From Henriciella sp. AS95 (GTDB taxonomy: Bacteria; Pseudomonadota; Alphaproteobacteria; Caulobacterales; Hyphomonadaceae), in contig NZ_JBBMQM010000001.1 in NCBI RefSeq assembly GCF_038900055.1, positions 2,604,001 to 2,668,000 of the forward strand: a stretch of DNA of 64,000 nucleotides. The letters are read 5' to 3'. Position numbers and translations under genes: made by a program. Positions 50,710 to 60,069 of the stretch are shown here, piece after piece; positions within the stretch are counted from its first letter, which is position 1, and every line of letters begins with the position of its first letter. The notes under the pieces were generated by a model. That model searched no databases and had not been told where the DNA came from. It saw nothing but the letters and a program-made list of their open reading frames with translations.

Positions 50710-51131
50710 GTAGATGCCGGTCCTGCCTTCTTGAGTTCGCGCGGCTCATAGTTCTCGTCGTGCTTGGCGAGGATCGACTCAGCGGTGAAGTCGCCGGCTT
50801 CGTCAAAGCGTCCCGTGGCGACGACCCCCTCGCCTTCGCGGAACAGGTCAGGCGCGATGCCGGTATAGGTCACCTCAACGGTTTCGCCGGAATTATCCTC
50901 GATCAGGAAGGTCATGTCGGCCGCGTCGCCATAAACCAGCGAGCCCTTCTGTACCCAGCCACCCACGCGAACGCGCTTGCCGGTATCGGGTAGGCCTTTC
51001 TCGGCGATCAGGCCCGGCGTGTAGAACAGGTCAGCATGCTGGCGAAGCGCTACCGATGCCAGCGCAACCGCACCGATCAGCAAGACGGCAACAACGCCGA
51101 CACCCCATAGTCTTTTCGTTCTGGCTCTCAT
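50706..51131 (-). CDS. ccmE: Heme chaperone CcmE
   Basis: The 141-residue protein has one N-terminal membrane anchor (GVGVVAVLLIGAVALASVAL), an OB-fold domain (VRVGGWVQKGSLVYGD; DMTFLIEDNSGETVEVTY) and the heme-binding motif H124-DENY128 (KHDENYEP), whose His carries heme covalently. It delivers heme to CcmF. It is separated from ccmI by 167 bases, in which I see no gene. Confidence 0.96.
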   Translation of the reverse strand: MRARTKRLWGVGVVAVLLIGAVALASVALRQHADLFYTPGLIAEKGLPDTGKRVRVGGWVQKGSLVYGDAADMTFLIEDNSGETVEVTYTGIAPDLFREGEGVVATGRFDEAGDFTAESILAKHDENYEPRELKKAGPAST

Positions 51132-51298
51132 CGCTAGCCTCTATATCCACTTCGACGGCAAAAAGCACTGCGACCGAAACAGCCTCCTGCAGGACGCGTT
51201 TTGAGGTTGAAGCCGTCTTTATATGGCAGACTTTGTGCGTCGCAGGAACATGCAGCGCTCCCCCTGATCAGACCGACGATCCCGACGCCGGTTGGCGG

Positions 51299-51886
51299 CT
51301 AGTTCGCCGCCGCTGCATTCTGCTCGTCAATCTGGCTCTTGAACACTTCCAGCATCCCCAGAAGTGGATCGCCGGGCTCCATTCCTTCGCGAATTTTGGC
51401 CCAGTGCGCTTCGGCGGCCTCGACGTCACCAGCGGCGTAGGCCGGCAGCGCCGACAACAGTCCCGCCCGTTTCTGCGACGGATCCAGGCGCCACGCTCGG
51501 TCATACAGACGCGCCGACGCCGGCGTCACGACGCCGCCATCGCGCAGCATGATCTGGTCAGCCAGGGCCACCAATGACGGCACATAACTGTCATCGCGGC
51601 GCAGCGCTGACTGGAAGGCCCGGATGGCATCATCGGTCCGCTGCTCGGCACGCATGATGACACCAATGAAGTGATGCGGCTCTGGCGCGTCAGGCTCCTG
51701 CCGCGCCGCCATTTGTAGACGCGCCAACATTTCAGGCGGTGTCAATGATGCCGGATTGCGCCCTGCAATCTCGGCTTCCCGGTCCGCATAGGGTTGCTCC
51801 GCCAGCAGCGGTTTTCCCAGCAGAAGGTAAAGTCCGCCAGCCGCGACGACACCGCCGATCAGCATGATGAGAGTCTGCCGCGTCAT
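51299..51886 (-). CDS. ccmI: CcmI-like TPR protein (cytochrome c maturation)
   Basis: The 195-residue protein has a single N-terminal membrane helix (LIMLIGGVVAAGGLYLLLG) and a periplasmic TPR-type domain (about 55–190: LARLQMAARQEPDAPEPHHF, AIRAFQSALRRDDSYVPSLV, LYDRAWRLDPSQKRAGLLSA). It matches the C-terminal part of CcmI/CycH, which holds apocytochrome c. The two-helix N-terminal half of classical CcmI is missing, so it is a short form. Its start overlaps the end of the sensor kinase gene by ATGA. Confidence 0.82.
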   Translation of the reverse strand: MTRQTLIMLIGGVVAAGGLYLLLGKPLLAEQPYADREAEIAGRNPASLTPPEMLARLQMAARQEPDAPEPHHFIGVIMRAEQRTDDAIRAFQSALRRDDSYVPSLVALADQIMLRDGGVVTPASARLYDRAWRLDPSQKRAGLLSALPAYAAGDVEAAEAHWAKIREGMEPGDPLLGMLEVFKSQIDEQNAAAAN

Positions 51887-53283
51887 GACCGGCGCAAACC
51901 AATCGTGGCGCGAAGACCACCCAGCGGACTCTCGGACAATGTGAACCGCCCCTCATTCATTTCTGCGATGTCGGCGACGATGGCCAGACCCAGTCCTGTA
52001 CCAGGCGCGGTCTCGTCGAGGCGCACACCGCGCTTCACAGCGGCGGCCATTTCCTCGTCGGTGAGACCATCACCATTATCATCGACATGGATCAACATGA
52101 GGGCGTTGTCGCCCGCTTCCGCTGAGACTTCAACGCGCGATTTCGTCCACTTGCAGGCATTCTCCATGATGTTTCCTAGCATCTCTTCGAGATCCTGCTG
52201 TTCAATGCGGACAAACACATTTGGAGAAACGGATGAACTGACTTCGATATTGCTCGCTTCAAACAGGCGATTGAGCAGCCGGACCAGCCCGTCGACAACC
52301 GGTTTCACCTCTGTGCGAACCCCCAACGCTTCGGCCCTCGCGGCAGCCTGCGCGCGTTTCAGATAGTGTTCGACATTCGCCCGCATGGCTTCAGTTTGCC
52401 GCCGGACAACATCATCGAGCGGGGTACTGCCCGTCGCTTCGTTGCGCAGAACCGCCAGAGGTGTCTTCAGCGCATGTGCGAGGTTTCCAACATGCATCTG
52501 TGCGCGCTCAACAATGGAGCGATTATTGTCGAGCAGCTTGTTGAGTTCGTGGGTGAGCGGAATGACCTCAATCGGATACTCACCGTCCAGTTTGGCCCGC
52601 TGCCCGCTTCGGATCTGTGAGATGTGCAATTGCACGCGCCGGAACGGCAACAGCGCAAGCCGCAGACCGACCCAGAGCGCGATCAGCGTGCCGCCAGCCA
52701 GAAAGGTCATACTGATGAGAAGGAGAAGCCGAAGCTGGTTGGCGCCTTCATCCGTCGCTTCCCTGTCGGCTGCCGAAATAAGGAGGATCGGATTATCGCG
52801 ATTGGGAACGATGATCGATTTGGCCGCCACTCTCAATCGCTCGTCCGCCGGCCCGACAGCGTTGCCGTATTTGGTTGCGCCCGGATCAGCAAGCGCCTCA
52901 TTCGCGAGTTCGATATCGAATGGCAGCGGTCCATCCCATAGGCTCTGAGAGCGAATATCTGACCCAAAAGAGCCGTCTGCACCGACAGCCACCATGGCCC
53001 AATACCGTCCGGACAAAGGCAGGTCGTAACGCACATCGCTCGGAAGCCTGTCTTCCTGATCCACCACGCGGCCGTCTGGCAAAATCTCCAACGCGCGCGG
53101 CAGGGTGATGAGCGTCGAATCCAGCTCTTGCTCGAGCAGGCGGATCGTCTGGGCCCGGTAGGACACGGTCATCGCGACAATGCCGCCCACAACCGCGATA
53201 ATGCTCCAGACAATAGCGCCGATCAGCAGCCGCCTGGAGAGCGACAGCTTGGGCCTGGTTGCGTGACGGGTGTGTTCGCTCAT
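51883..53283 (-). CDS. PhoQ-like sensor histidine kinase
   Basis: The 466-residue protein has a cytoplasmic basic start, two membrane helices (about 19–42 and 190–210) around a periplasmic sensor domain, HAMP, a HisKA box with His270 (NLAHALKTPLAVLRNEA) and an HATPase (ENACKWTKS, VDDNGDGLTDEE and GTGLGLAIVADIAEM). It pairs with the regulator 27 bases upstream. The last codons overlap ccmI by ATGA, so a two-component system and the heme maturation genes are read together. A PepSY gene leads the operon, as in several PhoPQ-like systems. Confidence 0.92.
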   Translation of the reverse strand: MSEHTRHATRPKLSLSRRLLIGAIVWSIIAVVGGIVAMTVSYRAQTIRLLEQELDSTLITLPRALEILPDGRVVDQEDRLPSDVRYDLPLSGRYWAMVAVGADGSFGSDIRSQSLWDGPLPFDIELANEALADPGATKYGNAVGPADERLRVAAKSIIVPNRDNPILLISAADREATDEGANQLRLLLLISMTFLAGGTLIALWVGLRLALLPFRRVQLHISQIRSGQRAKLDGEYPIEVIPLTHELNKLLDNNRSIVERAQMHVGNLAHALKTPLAVLRNEATGSTPLDDVVRRQTEAMRANVEHYLKRAQAAARAEALGVRTEVKPVVDGLVRLLNRLFEASNIEVSSSVSPNVFVRIEQQDLEEMLGNIMENACKWTKSRVEVSAEAGDNALMLIHVDDNGDGLTDEEMAAAVKRGVRLDETAPGTGLGLAIVADIAEMNEGRFTLSESPLGGLRATIGLRRS

Positions 53284-53310
53284 CCGGTCTGTCGGGGCCG
53301 GCGCCCCGCC

Positions 53311-53997
53311 TTAACCGGCAATTCCGGCAGTTTCGCCTTCCGGCACGACGAGCCGGTATCCAAGTCCGCGTTCGGTCTGGATGCGATCCGTGCCGATCTT
53401 TTTGCGCAGGCGTCCGATGAAGACTTCAATCGTGTTGGAGTCGCGGTCGAAATCCTGGTCGTAAATATGCTCGACCAGTTCGGTCCGCGGCACGACACGT
53501 CCCTGATGGTGCATCAGGTAAGACAGGACGCGATATTCGTGCGCCGTCAGCTTGATCGGCCGGCCATTCACAGTGGCGCGGGCCGCCCTTGTATCCACAC
53601 GCAGATTTCCCGCCTCAAGCGCAGCGGCGGAATGACCGGTGGCACGGCGAAGCAACGCGCGCAGACGCGCCAGAAGCTCTTCAGTGTAGAACGGCTTTGT
53701 CAGATAATCGTCGGCGCCAGCATCGAAGCCCGCCACTTTTTCACTCCAGCGATCGCGCGCGGTGAGGATCATGACCGGGAAGTCTTTCCCATCCTCACGC
53801 CAGCGTTCCAGGATGGTCACACCGTCCATTTTTGGCAGGCCGAGATCGAGCACAACGGCATCATAGGGCTCGGTATCGCCCAGGAAATGACCGTCTTCAC
53901 CATCCGCCGCAAGGTCCACGGCATAGCCTGATTGGGTCAGCGCATCGGCGAGTTGCCGGCGCAGATCCGCATCGTCTTCAACAACAAGAATTCTCAT
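53311..53997 (-). CDS. PhoP-like OmpR family response regulator
   Basis: The 228-residue protein has a receiver domain (Glu7-Asp8-Asp9, phosphoacceptor Asp51 in AVVLDLGLPKMDG, Lys in YLTKPF) and a winged-helix output domain (KLTAHEYRVLSYLMHHQGRV, then IYDQDFDRDSNTIEVFIGRL). It lies between the PepSY gene (9 bases away) and the kinase. It probably regulates its own operon, possibly including ccmIEFH. Confidence 0.95.
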   Translation of the reverse strand: MRILVVEDDADLRRQLADALTQSGYAVDLAADGEDGHFLGDTEPYDAVVLDLGLPKMDGVTILERWREDGKDFPVMILTARDRWSEKVAGFDAGADDYLTKPFYTEELLARLRALLRRATGHSAAALEAGNLRVDTRAARATVNGRPIKLTAHEYRVLSYLMHHQGRVVPRTELVEHIYDQDFDRDSNTIEVFIGRLRKKIGTDRIQTERGLGYRLVVPEGETAGIAG

Positions 53998-54006
53998 GAA
54001 ACCAAC

Positions 54007-54324
54007 CTAGTTAACGCTGATCACGCGACCGGACTCGGCGTCTATCGTAAATTGCACGAGTTCGCCACGCCGTGTGACCCAGTCGATGATATAAACCTTG
54101 CGACCGCCTTGATCAAAGAGGCCGACAAATTTCCGCATATTGCCGCCATATTGGTTTTGGATGGGGCGCAGGATCTGGTTGAGCGGCTTTATCTCGCCGC
54201 GCTGTCTCGCATCACGCGCATCATCTGCGGTGAATGAGCTGCCCCATTGCCCCTGCGCGGAAGCGGCAGGAAACGTGGTCATCGGCAGGGCGCTGAGCGC
54301 AAGAGCTAACACGATCCGTCTCAT
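54007..54324 (-). CDS. Small exported PepSY-like protein
   Basis: The 105-residue product has a signal peptide (RRIVLALALSALPMTTFPAASAQ) and one PepSY-like domain (IKPLNQILRPIQNQYGGNMR; VYIIDWVTRRGELVQFTIDAESGRVISV). Such proteins sit next to PhoPQ-type two-component genes and may tune the kinase in the periplasm. It is the first gene of the run leading to ccmIEFH. Confidence 0.85.
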   Translation of the reverse strand: MRRIVLALALSALPMTTFPAASAQGQWGSSFTADDARDARQRGEIKPLNQILRPIQNQYGGNMRKFVGLFDQGGRKVYIIDWVTRRGELVQFTIDAESGRVISVN

Positions 54325-54402
54325 GACACCCCTTATGCCGACTCAGCCCTGAACGTTCCCTGAATGAAAAACGCTGGATTTAGTCAGGATAGCCCGAGCC
54401 TG

Positions 54403-55266
54403 TCAGCGCTTGGACGCCCAGTCCTTCAACCCGGCATCTTTCGGGTCGGTGAGTGAAATTTCAAGGCGGACATAGAGATGTCCGGGTTTGTCCTTGAACT
54501 GGATGCCTTTGCCGCGCAAGCGAAGCACGGTTCCCGTATTGGAGCCTTCAGGCACTTTCAGCGTCACCGGGCCGCCCGGCGTAGACACTTCAACGCTTCC
54601 ACCGAGCACCGCCGTTTCAAGCGGGATCGGGACGCTCATACGCAGGTCGGAGCCATCACGCGTCCAGATCTTGCTGGGGCGGACGTGCACTTCCAGCAAA
54701 GCGTCTCCGGGCGGACCACCGCTATTGGATTGCTGCCCCTGGCTCTTCAGGCGCAAGACCTGGCCCGTCTCGATGCCGGGCGGGATAGAGACGTTGAGCG
54801 CCTTACCGTCGCCCATCGTCATCTGGCGTTTCGCGCCCTGCGCGGCGTCTTCGAACGAAATGTCGACACGGTAGCGCAAGTCCGCGCCCTTGCGAGGACC
54901 AGGTCGCCGGCGCTGACCGCCAAACATGCCCGCAAGAATGTCTTCGAACGGGTCTCCCTGAAAATTACCGCCGCCATGTGTCTGACCGCCAGCAAAGCCG
55001 CCGCCGAAACCGCCCGCGCCTGCCCCGGCATAGCCGGTCGGATTGCCATCCGCATCGATCAGACCCTGATCGTACTTGCTGCGCTTTTCGGTGTCGCTCA
55101 GGATTTCGAAAGCCGCGGACGCTTCCTTGAACGCATTCGCCTTGGCCTCATCATCAGGATGCAAATCCGGATGAAGTTCCTTGGCCTTCGTGCGATAGGC
55201 CTTGCGAATTTCGTCGGCGCTGGCCGTCTTCGGCACACCGAGTATGGAATAAAGGTCGCGGCTCAA
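54403..55266 (-). CDS. DnaJ/CbpA-type J-domain co-chaperone without zinc finger
   Basis: The 287-residue protein has a J domain (1–70, with HPD in ELHPDLHPDDEAK), a Gly-rich linker (about 78–115) and a C-terminal substrate-binding domain of two beta-barrels (VDISFEDAAQGAKRQM; RMSVPIPLETAVLGGSVEV; LRLRGKGIQF). The CxxCxGxG zinc finger of DnaJ is absent, as in CbpA. It stimulates a DnaK ATPase. The gene is adjacent to the end of the GTA cluster (43 bases) and reads the same way; the link may be chance. Confidence 0.92.
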   Translation of the reverse strand: MSRDLYSILGVPKTASADEIRKAYRTKAKELHPDLHPDDEAKANAFKEASAAFEILSDTEKRSKYDQGLIDADGNPTGYAGAGAGGFGGGFAGGQTHGGGNFQGDPFEDILAGMFGGQRRRPGPRKGADLRYRVDISFEDAAQGAKRQMTMGDGKALNVSIPPGIETGQVLRLKSQGQQSNSGGPPGDALLEVHVRPSKIWTRDGSDLRMSVPIPLETAVLGGSVEVSTPGGPVTLKVPEGSNTGTVLRLRGKGIQFKDKPGHLYVRLEISLTDPKDAGLKDWASKR

Positions 55267-55309
55267 TTCTGTCCTGTCACTTTCTGATGCGGCTTGTTCA
55301 GCCCCCTAG

Positions 55310-58300
55310 TTAGGAAGCTCCTAGCGCGATTGAAACCCATGCGCCACGTCGCCCATCAGCACCAATTTCCGCAACCCTTACAAGATCGTGCTCACCAGTG
55401 AGGAAACAACTGGCCTGTGACACGTCCATTTCTGTCACGATAACATTATCAAGCTCGGCCTGAACGCGGTACATACGTAGTTTCACCGGATCCGGAGCAT
55501 CCAGATTATCCGGGATGTGCATACCGCGCGGGATCCAGCCGAGTTGCCAACCATCCGATGTGGCGACGGCTTCAAGATGAGCCACCGGCCAGGGCAGGTG
55601 CGCTCGATCCTGATGCGTGAAGCCTTGCAGAGCGCCCGCACCGGCTTGCCAGTTCAGCTCCAGGCCCAATTCGGCGTCTGCCAGGGTGGAGGCTGAAAGG
55701 GCCACGTCCACAACAATGCAGACCGCCCCCGCAAGCGCGCCCACCGCTGGTGAACCATTCAGGCCGCGGAGCAGACCCGTCAAGCGCCACTGCGTCGCTG
55801 TCTCCATCTCGGCGTCGCTGAACGCGGCCAGTTCCCACCCCTCCAGACCGTCAATGAGAAGCAGGTTTGCACCGCCCAAAACCGAGATTTCGTCAGCGCT
55901 GGAAAGATCGCCATTGTCCAGATCAATGGTCATGGCATTGCCGCGATCCCAGCGACCGACCGGGCCCGGCCCGAAATCATTGACCAACCGCCCGATCCGA
56001 GACGGCCCCGCGAGAACCGCTCGTTCGATGAGCCCAGTCGCATTCAGTCCTGCCGAAACTTTGAGGCCACCCTGCCATGGGTCAGCTGAGGCTGCGATGA
56101 TCGGTCCGGTTCCAGACAGGCCCGCAATGGGCGGACCGTCGATCAGAACCAGTTCCGGCTCAGCAAACACCGTCGCCGGACCCGTAGCCTCAGGCACACT
56201 GATCGCTCTGGTGCGAAGAGCACTCACCGGCCGGGTAAGGCTCAACTGCCGAAGCAATCCGTCCTCGACGACATCGCCCACCAGCCAATCTCCCTGAAGG
56301 CCGCCTCCGCAGATCAGGTCGCCGGGCTCAATCGCGATATATTCGGGCGGAAGCGACACGCTTGTCACATCGCTGTCCAGCGCCGCGTTCAACAGGGCGA
56401 GCGCCAGCGTGCTGGCTTCAGACTCGGTCAGCAGCAACGGCAAGGCCGCGCTGATTGAATAGTCAGCGTCCCCGTCATCGGTCCGTGCATCGACATGCCC
56501 CGGCGAATACGCGCCGTCAGCCCGCACGAAACTCAGGTTGAGCCGACCTGGGCGCTTGTCGAGAAGATTGCTTGTTTTCGATGCTCCGGGTTCAGCGACA
56601 CGGCCGGTATCAATTGCAATCGCTGGCTCGCCACCCTCCACCGCGAAGACGAGACCACTTTCACGCTCACGAGCCATGAATCCATAGACGCCGCGCAAGG
56701 GCTCAAGCGCCCGCCTCAAAGGCATCGCCCCTTCAAGCACATAACCATTCAGCGCGCCCGGCACCGCGGAGCTGTCTGCGCTCACGCCCGCTCGCTCGCA
56801 CATATCTTGAATGACCTCAGAGACCGAAATCAGCCCGGTCCGCCCGTTAAGCCAATGGCCATAGGCCCAGTTCGGACCATCCGACCAAACATCCTCGCGG
56901 GCTGGAAAGTCGGGCCATGGCCGGCCGTCCCAAGCCCAGACAAAGGCCTCATCAATGAAAGGCTGCGCCTGCCAGTATTCGAGCGCGGTTTCGAGTGCCT
57001 TACGCTGAAACACATCATCGCGCTCACCGGATGAATATGGCGGGAGCGCGCTCTCAGCGCTTTTGGGATCGTAGAAAAGATTGGGAGCGTTGCCGCCCTT
57101 GTCCACGGCTGGAAAACCGATCTCCATGAAGCGGACAGGTTTCATACCGCTCATCCAACTCGTCGGAGATGCGCTTCGAACGCCCGCAGGCCGTTCATGA
57201 TGATCAGTGCCCCACCAACCAGCGATGTCCTTCTGCCGGAAAATCCAGTCCTCTCCGTGAGCGGTGTCCTCGATCGGAGTCCGGATCTGGGCATCACGCG
57301 CCGCGCTATCTGCATAGTACCAGTCATAGGCTTCGCCGCCCGACATCTGACTGGTGAGGTATTCCGGGCTATCGGCGCCGATATAGCCGCTGACCGCGTC
57401 CAGATGGTCCTCGCCATCGCGCCAGTCGCCAGCTGGTGCGTACCAGTCAATGCCGACGAAATCGACATCGGTCGAAGCCCATAGCGGGTCCAGAGGAAAG
57501 AAGACGTCGCCCGACCCGTCCCCAGGCACATAGGCACCGTATTCGGTCCAGTCGGCAGCGTAGGAAACGTCTGTTTCAGAGCCAACAATTGCCTTCACAT
57601 CATTGGCGAGCTGCACCAGCCCATCGACGAACGGGAAAGCCCCCGTGTCATCGCGAGTGCGGGTGAGCGACACCATCTCGCTACCGATCAGGATCGCGTC
57701 GACACCGCCCGCCTCTACGGCCAGCCGCGCATGGTGCAGAATGAAGTGACGAAACCCGAAATCATGATCGGTGCCAAGAAAGGCCTCGATTTCATCGCGC
57801 GCGTCGCTCGTCCCGTCAGCAGTCACCGTGATGCGTCCCCGCCATGGAAAGGCGGCCTGTTCAGACTCGCCATAAGGGTCGGGCAAGCCATTCCCTTCCG
57901 GCACATCCATCAACAGGAAGGGAGACAGCGTGACCGATGCGCCTTGTGCCTTTAGCGCCTGAATCCCTTCGATCACGCACCGGTCAGCCGGCGTCCCGCC
58001 ATAGTTCGCACCGCCGTCGCCCTGGCTGACCAGATAGGCCGCGTCGCGTGATTTGCCGGCGACCTCCCATGAATAGGGCACGGTCTCCCTGTCGCGCGTC
58101 TCAATGCCCGGCCGGATCTTGCACTGTCCGGCGCGAAGGTCGTCTCCGAACCATCCAACCGTCAGCGCAACAGACCGCGCTTCGGGCAAATCATTGCTGA
58201 GTTGCTCCAGAGACAGAGCGAAGTCGGCGACTCCCTGGCCGTTATTCATGTTCAGTGGACGCTCAATTCCGGGAAAGCGCCGCTCACGGACGATCTGGCT

Positions 58301-58987
58301 TGCATAGACGAATTCACCCGAGGCGGGGATGATGTTCACGCCGCGCACCTGAGTGCGCAGGTCGCCTTGCGAGTTACCAGTTCGAACGACTTCGAAACTG
58401 AGCTGCGGCAATCGGTTCCCGAACGCCTCCAGAGGCAGGTCTTCGAAAACCATATAGGCCGTTCCCCGGAAAGCTGGCGCGTTCCCCGTCCCTTCAATTG
58501 CCTCGATGAGCGGATCCGCCAGCTGGCTTTCATCACCCTTGTAAAGCCGCCAGTTCAACTCTCCCAAGGCGAGCGTATCGCCATTCGCCCAGACGCGGTC
58601 GATGCGGGAAATCGGTCCTTCCGCAATCGCGACCGCCAAACTAACCGAATAGGAATAGTCGGCGACCTTGGGACCGCCCTTCCCCGCACTGCGTTCACGC
58701 CGCTTCTCCTTGAAACGGGAGGCCCAGATGAGCTGCCCTCCCACCCGCATCCGACCATAAACATTGGCAATCCCGGCCCCTTCCCGGCTCTCCATTACGT
58801 GCAGGGCCTTCAGGCGCGGTCCTTCGACTGTCGGCGCCAAGGCCGCATCGATGGCCCGCCCGGCCAGACCGCCAATCGCGCTGCCGATAAACGCGCCCGA
58901 GATCTGTGATCCTGCCAGGTTTACGCCATTCGGAAGGGCGGCTGAGCCAACGGCGCTACCAATATTTGAGAGGATGATTTCACCCAT
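55310..58987 (-). CDS. GTA host-specificity/tail tip protein (orfg15-like)
   Basis: The 1225-residue protein is the largest GTA protein. It starts with an Ala/Gly-rich segment, then a tail-hub-like region, a TIM-barrel-like domain (about 400–700, with DVDFVGIDWYAPAGDWRDGE and KPVRFMEIGFPAVDKGG) and a C-terminal tail-fibre-like part. This is the GTA_TIM plus Phage-tail_3 layout of RcGTA orfg15, the central spike of the baseplate that touches the recipient. It is the last gene of the cluster, 3 bases after g14. Length fits the family (about 1300). Confidence 0.93.
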   Translation of the reverse strand: MGEIILSNIGSAVGSAALPNGVNLAGSQISGAFIGSAIGGLAGRAIDAALAPTVEGPRLKALHVMESREGAGIANVYGRMRVGGQLIWASRFKEKRRERSAGKGGPKVADYSYSVSLAVAIAEGPISRIDRVWANGDTLALGELNWRLYKGDESQLADPLIEAIEGTGNAPAFRGTAYMVFEDLPLEAFGNRLPQLSFEVVRTGNSQGDLRTQVRGVNIIPASGEFVYASQIVRERRFPGIERPLNMNNGQGVADFALSLEQLSNDLPEARSVALTVGWFGDDLRAGQCKIRPGIETRDRETVPYSWEVAGKSRDAAYLVSQGDGGANYGGTPADRCVIEGIQALKAQGASVTLSPFLLMDVPEGNGLPDPYGESEQAAFPWRGRITVTADGTSDARDEIEAFLGTDHDFGFRHFILHHARLAVEAGGVDAILIGSEMVSLTRTRDDTGAFPFVDGLVQLANDVKAIVGSETDVSYAADWTEYGAYVPGDGSGDVFFPLDPLWASTDVDFVGIDWYAPAGDWRDGEDHLDAVSGYIGADSPEYLTSQMSGGEAYDWYYADSAARDAQIRTPIEDTAHGEDWIFRQKDIAGWWGTDHHERPAGVRSASPTSWMSGMKPVRFMEIGFPAVDKGGNAPNLFYDPKSAESALPPYSSGERDDVFQRKALETALEYWQAQPFIDEAFVWAWDGRPWPDFPAREDVWSDGPNWAYGHWLNGRTGLISVSEVIQDMCERAGVSADSSAVPGALNGYVLEGAMPLRRALEPLRGVYGFMARERESGLVFAVEGGEPAIAIDTGRVAEPGASKTSNLLDKRPGRLNLSFVRADGAYSPGHVDARTDDGDADYSISAALPLLLTESEASTLALALLNAALDSDVTSVSLPPEYIAIEPGDLICGGGLQGDWLVGDVVEDGLLRQLSLTRPVSALRTRAISVPEATGPATVFAEPELVLIDGPPIAGLSGTGPIIAASADPWQGGLKVSAGLNATGLIERAVLAGPSRIGRLVNDFGPGPVGRWDRGNAMTIDLDNGDLSSADEISVLGGANLLLIDGLEGWELAAFSDAEMETATQWRLTGLLRGLNGSPAVGALAGAVCIVVDVALSASTLADAELGLELNWQAGAGALQGFTHQDRAHLPWPVAHLEAVATSDGWQLGWIPRGMHIPDNLDAPDPVKLRMYRVQAELDNVIVTEMDVSQASCFLTGEHDLVRVAEIGADGRRGAWVSIALGAS

Positions 58988-58990
58988 GTC

Positions 58991-59422
58991 TCAGTCCTCC
59001 AGTCCGGGAAAGGAAAAGGCCGCCACGATGCGCCGGCTCCACCAGGGCACGAGGCGGGTTTCACAGACGCTTCGTCCCCAATACGCATGAATGATCCGCT
59101 GTTCGCCGCTCATGACGGCGCAGTGCTTAGCCGGGCAGCCAAGCCCCATGCGGAACAACAGCACATCGCCCTCCCGCGCCGAGCCGGGCGCAATTTCAAT
59201 GAGGTTTCGTCGGGCGGCCGCCAGCAGCACATCGTCGCCGGTGAGTTCAGCCCAGTCCGGCGCGTAAGGCGGCACCTCTTCCGGTTCAGCGCCCAGGAAA
59301 TGGCGCCAGAGACCCCGGATCAGCCCAAGACAATCGGTGCCAACATCTCGTTTACTGGCCTGGTGCTGGTAGGGCGTTCCCACCCATTCGCGGGCGGCCG
59401 CCACGATCTCGGACCGCGTCAT
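58991..59422 (-). CDS. GTA NlpC/P60 cell-wall peptidase (orfg14-like)
   Basis: The 143-residue protein has the NlpC/P60 triad: Cys31 (TDCLGLIRG), His100 (AKHCAVM) and a third polar residue, His112 (RIIHAYWG). In RcGTA this protein is carried at the tail tip and opens the recipient peptidoglycan for DNA entry. Its ATG overlaps the g13 stop (ATGA) and its stop is 3 bases from g15. Confidence 0.94.
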   Translation of the reverse strand: MTRSEIVAAAREWVGTPYQHQASKRDVGTDCLGLIRGLWRHFLGAEPEEVPPYAPDWAELTGDDVLLAAARRNLIEIAPGSAREGDVLLFRMGLGCPAKHCAVMSGEQRIIHAYWGRSVCETRLVPWWSRRIVAAFSFPGLED

Positions 59423-60060
59423 CGCCGACCACCATCATTACCTGTGGCGGCCGGGCCGGACAGCACGAAGTCTGGCCCGGGCAGATGTGGAAAGCCTCGA
59501 AAGTTCTGGACGTTATCAAATGTATCACGGCACGTTTCGAACCGCTTGTCACACATCTGGCCGTCAACGGATGAAAGGCCACAGCGCGCATCGCCGAGCT
59601 TTGCGTCACACCGGCTCGAATAGGAGCGCCCGAGCGGTCGCTCCAGATCGGCCTTGATGGAGATCAGCTCGGCCTCAAAAGCCCCTTGGGTTTGAATGAC
59701 CTCGCTGAGATAGCCGGTCCAGACGAGCACAAAGTGCTCCGGCTGCTGCCAATCCGTGCGGTGAATATGAACCCGCGCGCCATTCCAGAGGCCTGCCTCC
59801 AGGTCAGCTTCGGAAATTGCATCAGAAGTCAGTGCGCCAGCAGCAGCCGCCCGGCCTGGCCGCAACCCGCCCGCCAATTCCAGACGACCGGCTTCCACAG
59901 CAATTCCAGGTTCGTGCAGGACGCCATCGCGCACAACGGCCTGATCGTGATCGGTCAATCCGACTGTCAGGCTGTCCTTGCGAACCAGCGTCCAGCACAG
60001 GCAGGTCGTTAACGTGTCACGCGAGAGGCGCGCCCTGAACGTTTCATCGATCAATCTCAT
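59419..60060 (-). CDS. GTA hub protein (orfg13-like, DUF2163), internally shortened
   Basis: The 213-residue protein matches DUF2163 at its N-terminus (LIDETFRARLSRDTLTTCLC, HDQAVVRDGVLHEPG) and in the middle (WQQPEHFVLVWTGYLSEV). It ends with the family's FRGFPHLPGPDF. The RcGTA homologue, from memory, is near 290 residues, with a beta-rich segment between the Cys pairs CDAKLGDARC and CDKRFETC. Here these pairs lie about 10 residues apart, so some 80 residues are missing while all four Cys remain. In the RcGTA particle this protein is reported to hold an Fe–S cluster. GAGGGG precedes the ATG. Confidence 0.88.
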   Translation of the reverse strand: MRLIDETFRARLSRDTLTTCLCWTLVRKDSLTVGLTDHDQAVVRDGVLHEPGIAVEAGRLELAGGLRPGRAAAAGALTSDAISEADLEAGLWNGARVHIHRTDWQQPEHFVLVWTGYLSEVIQTQGAFEAELISIKADLERPLGRSYSSRCDAKLGDARCGLSSVDGQMCDKRFETCRDTFDNVQNFRGFPHLPGPDFVLSGPAATGNDGGRR

Positions 60061-60069
60061 GGCCGCCCC

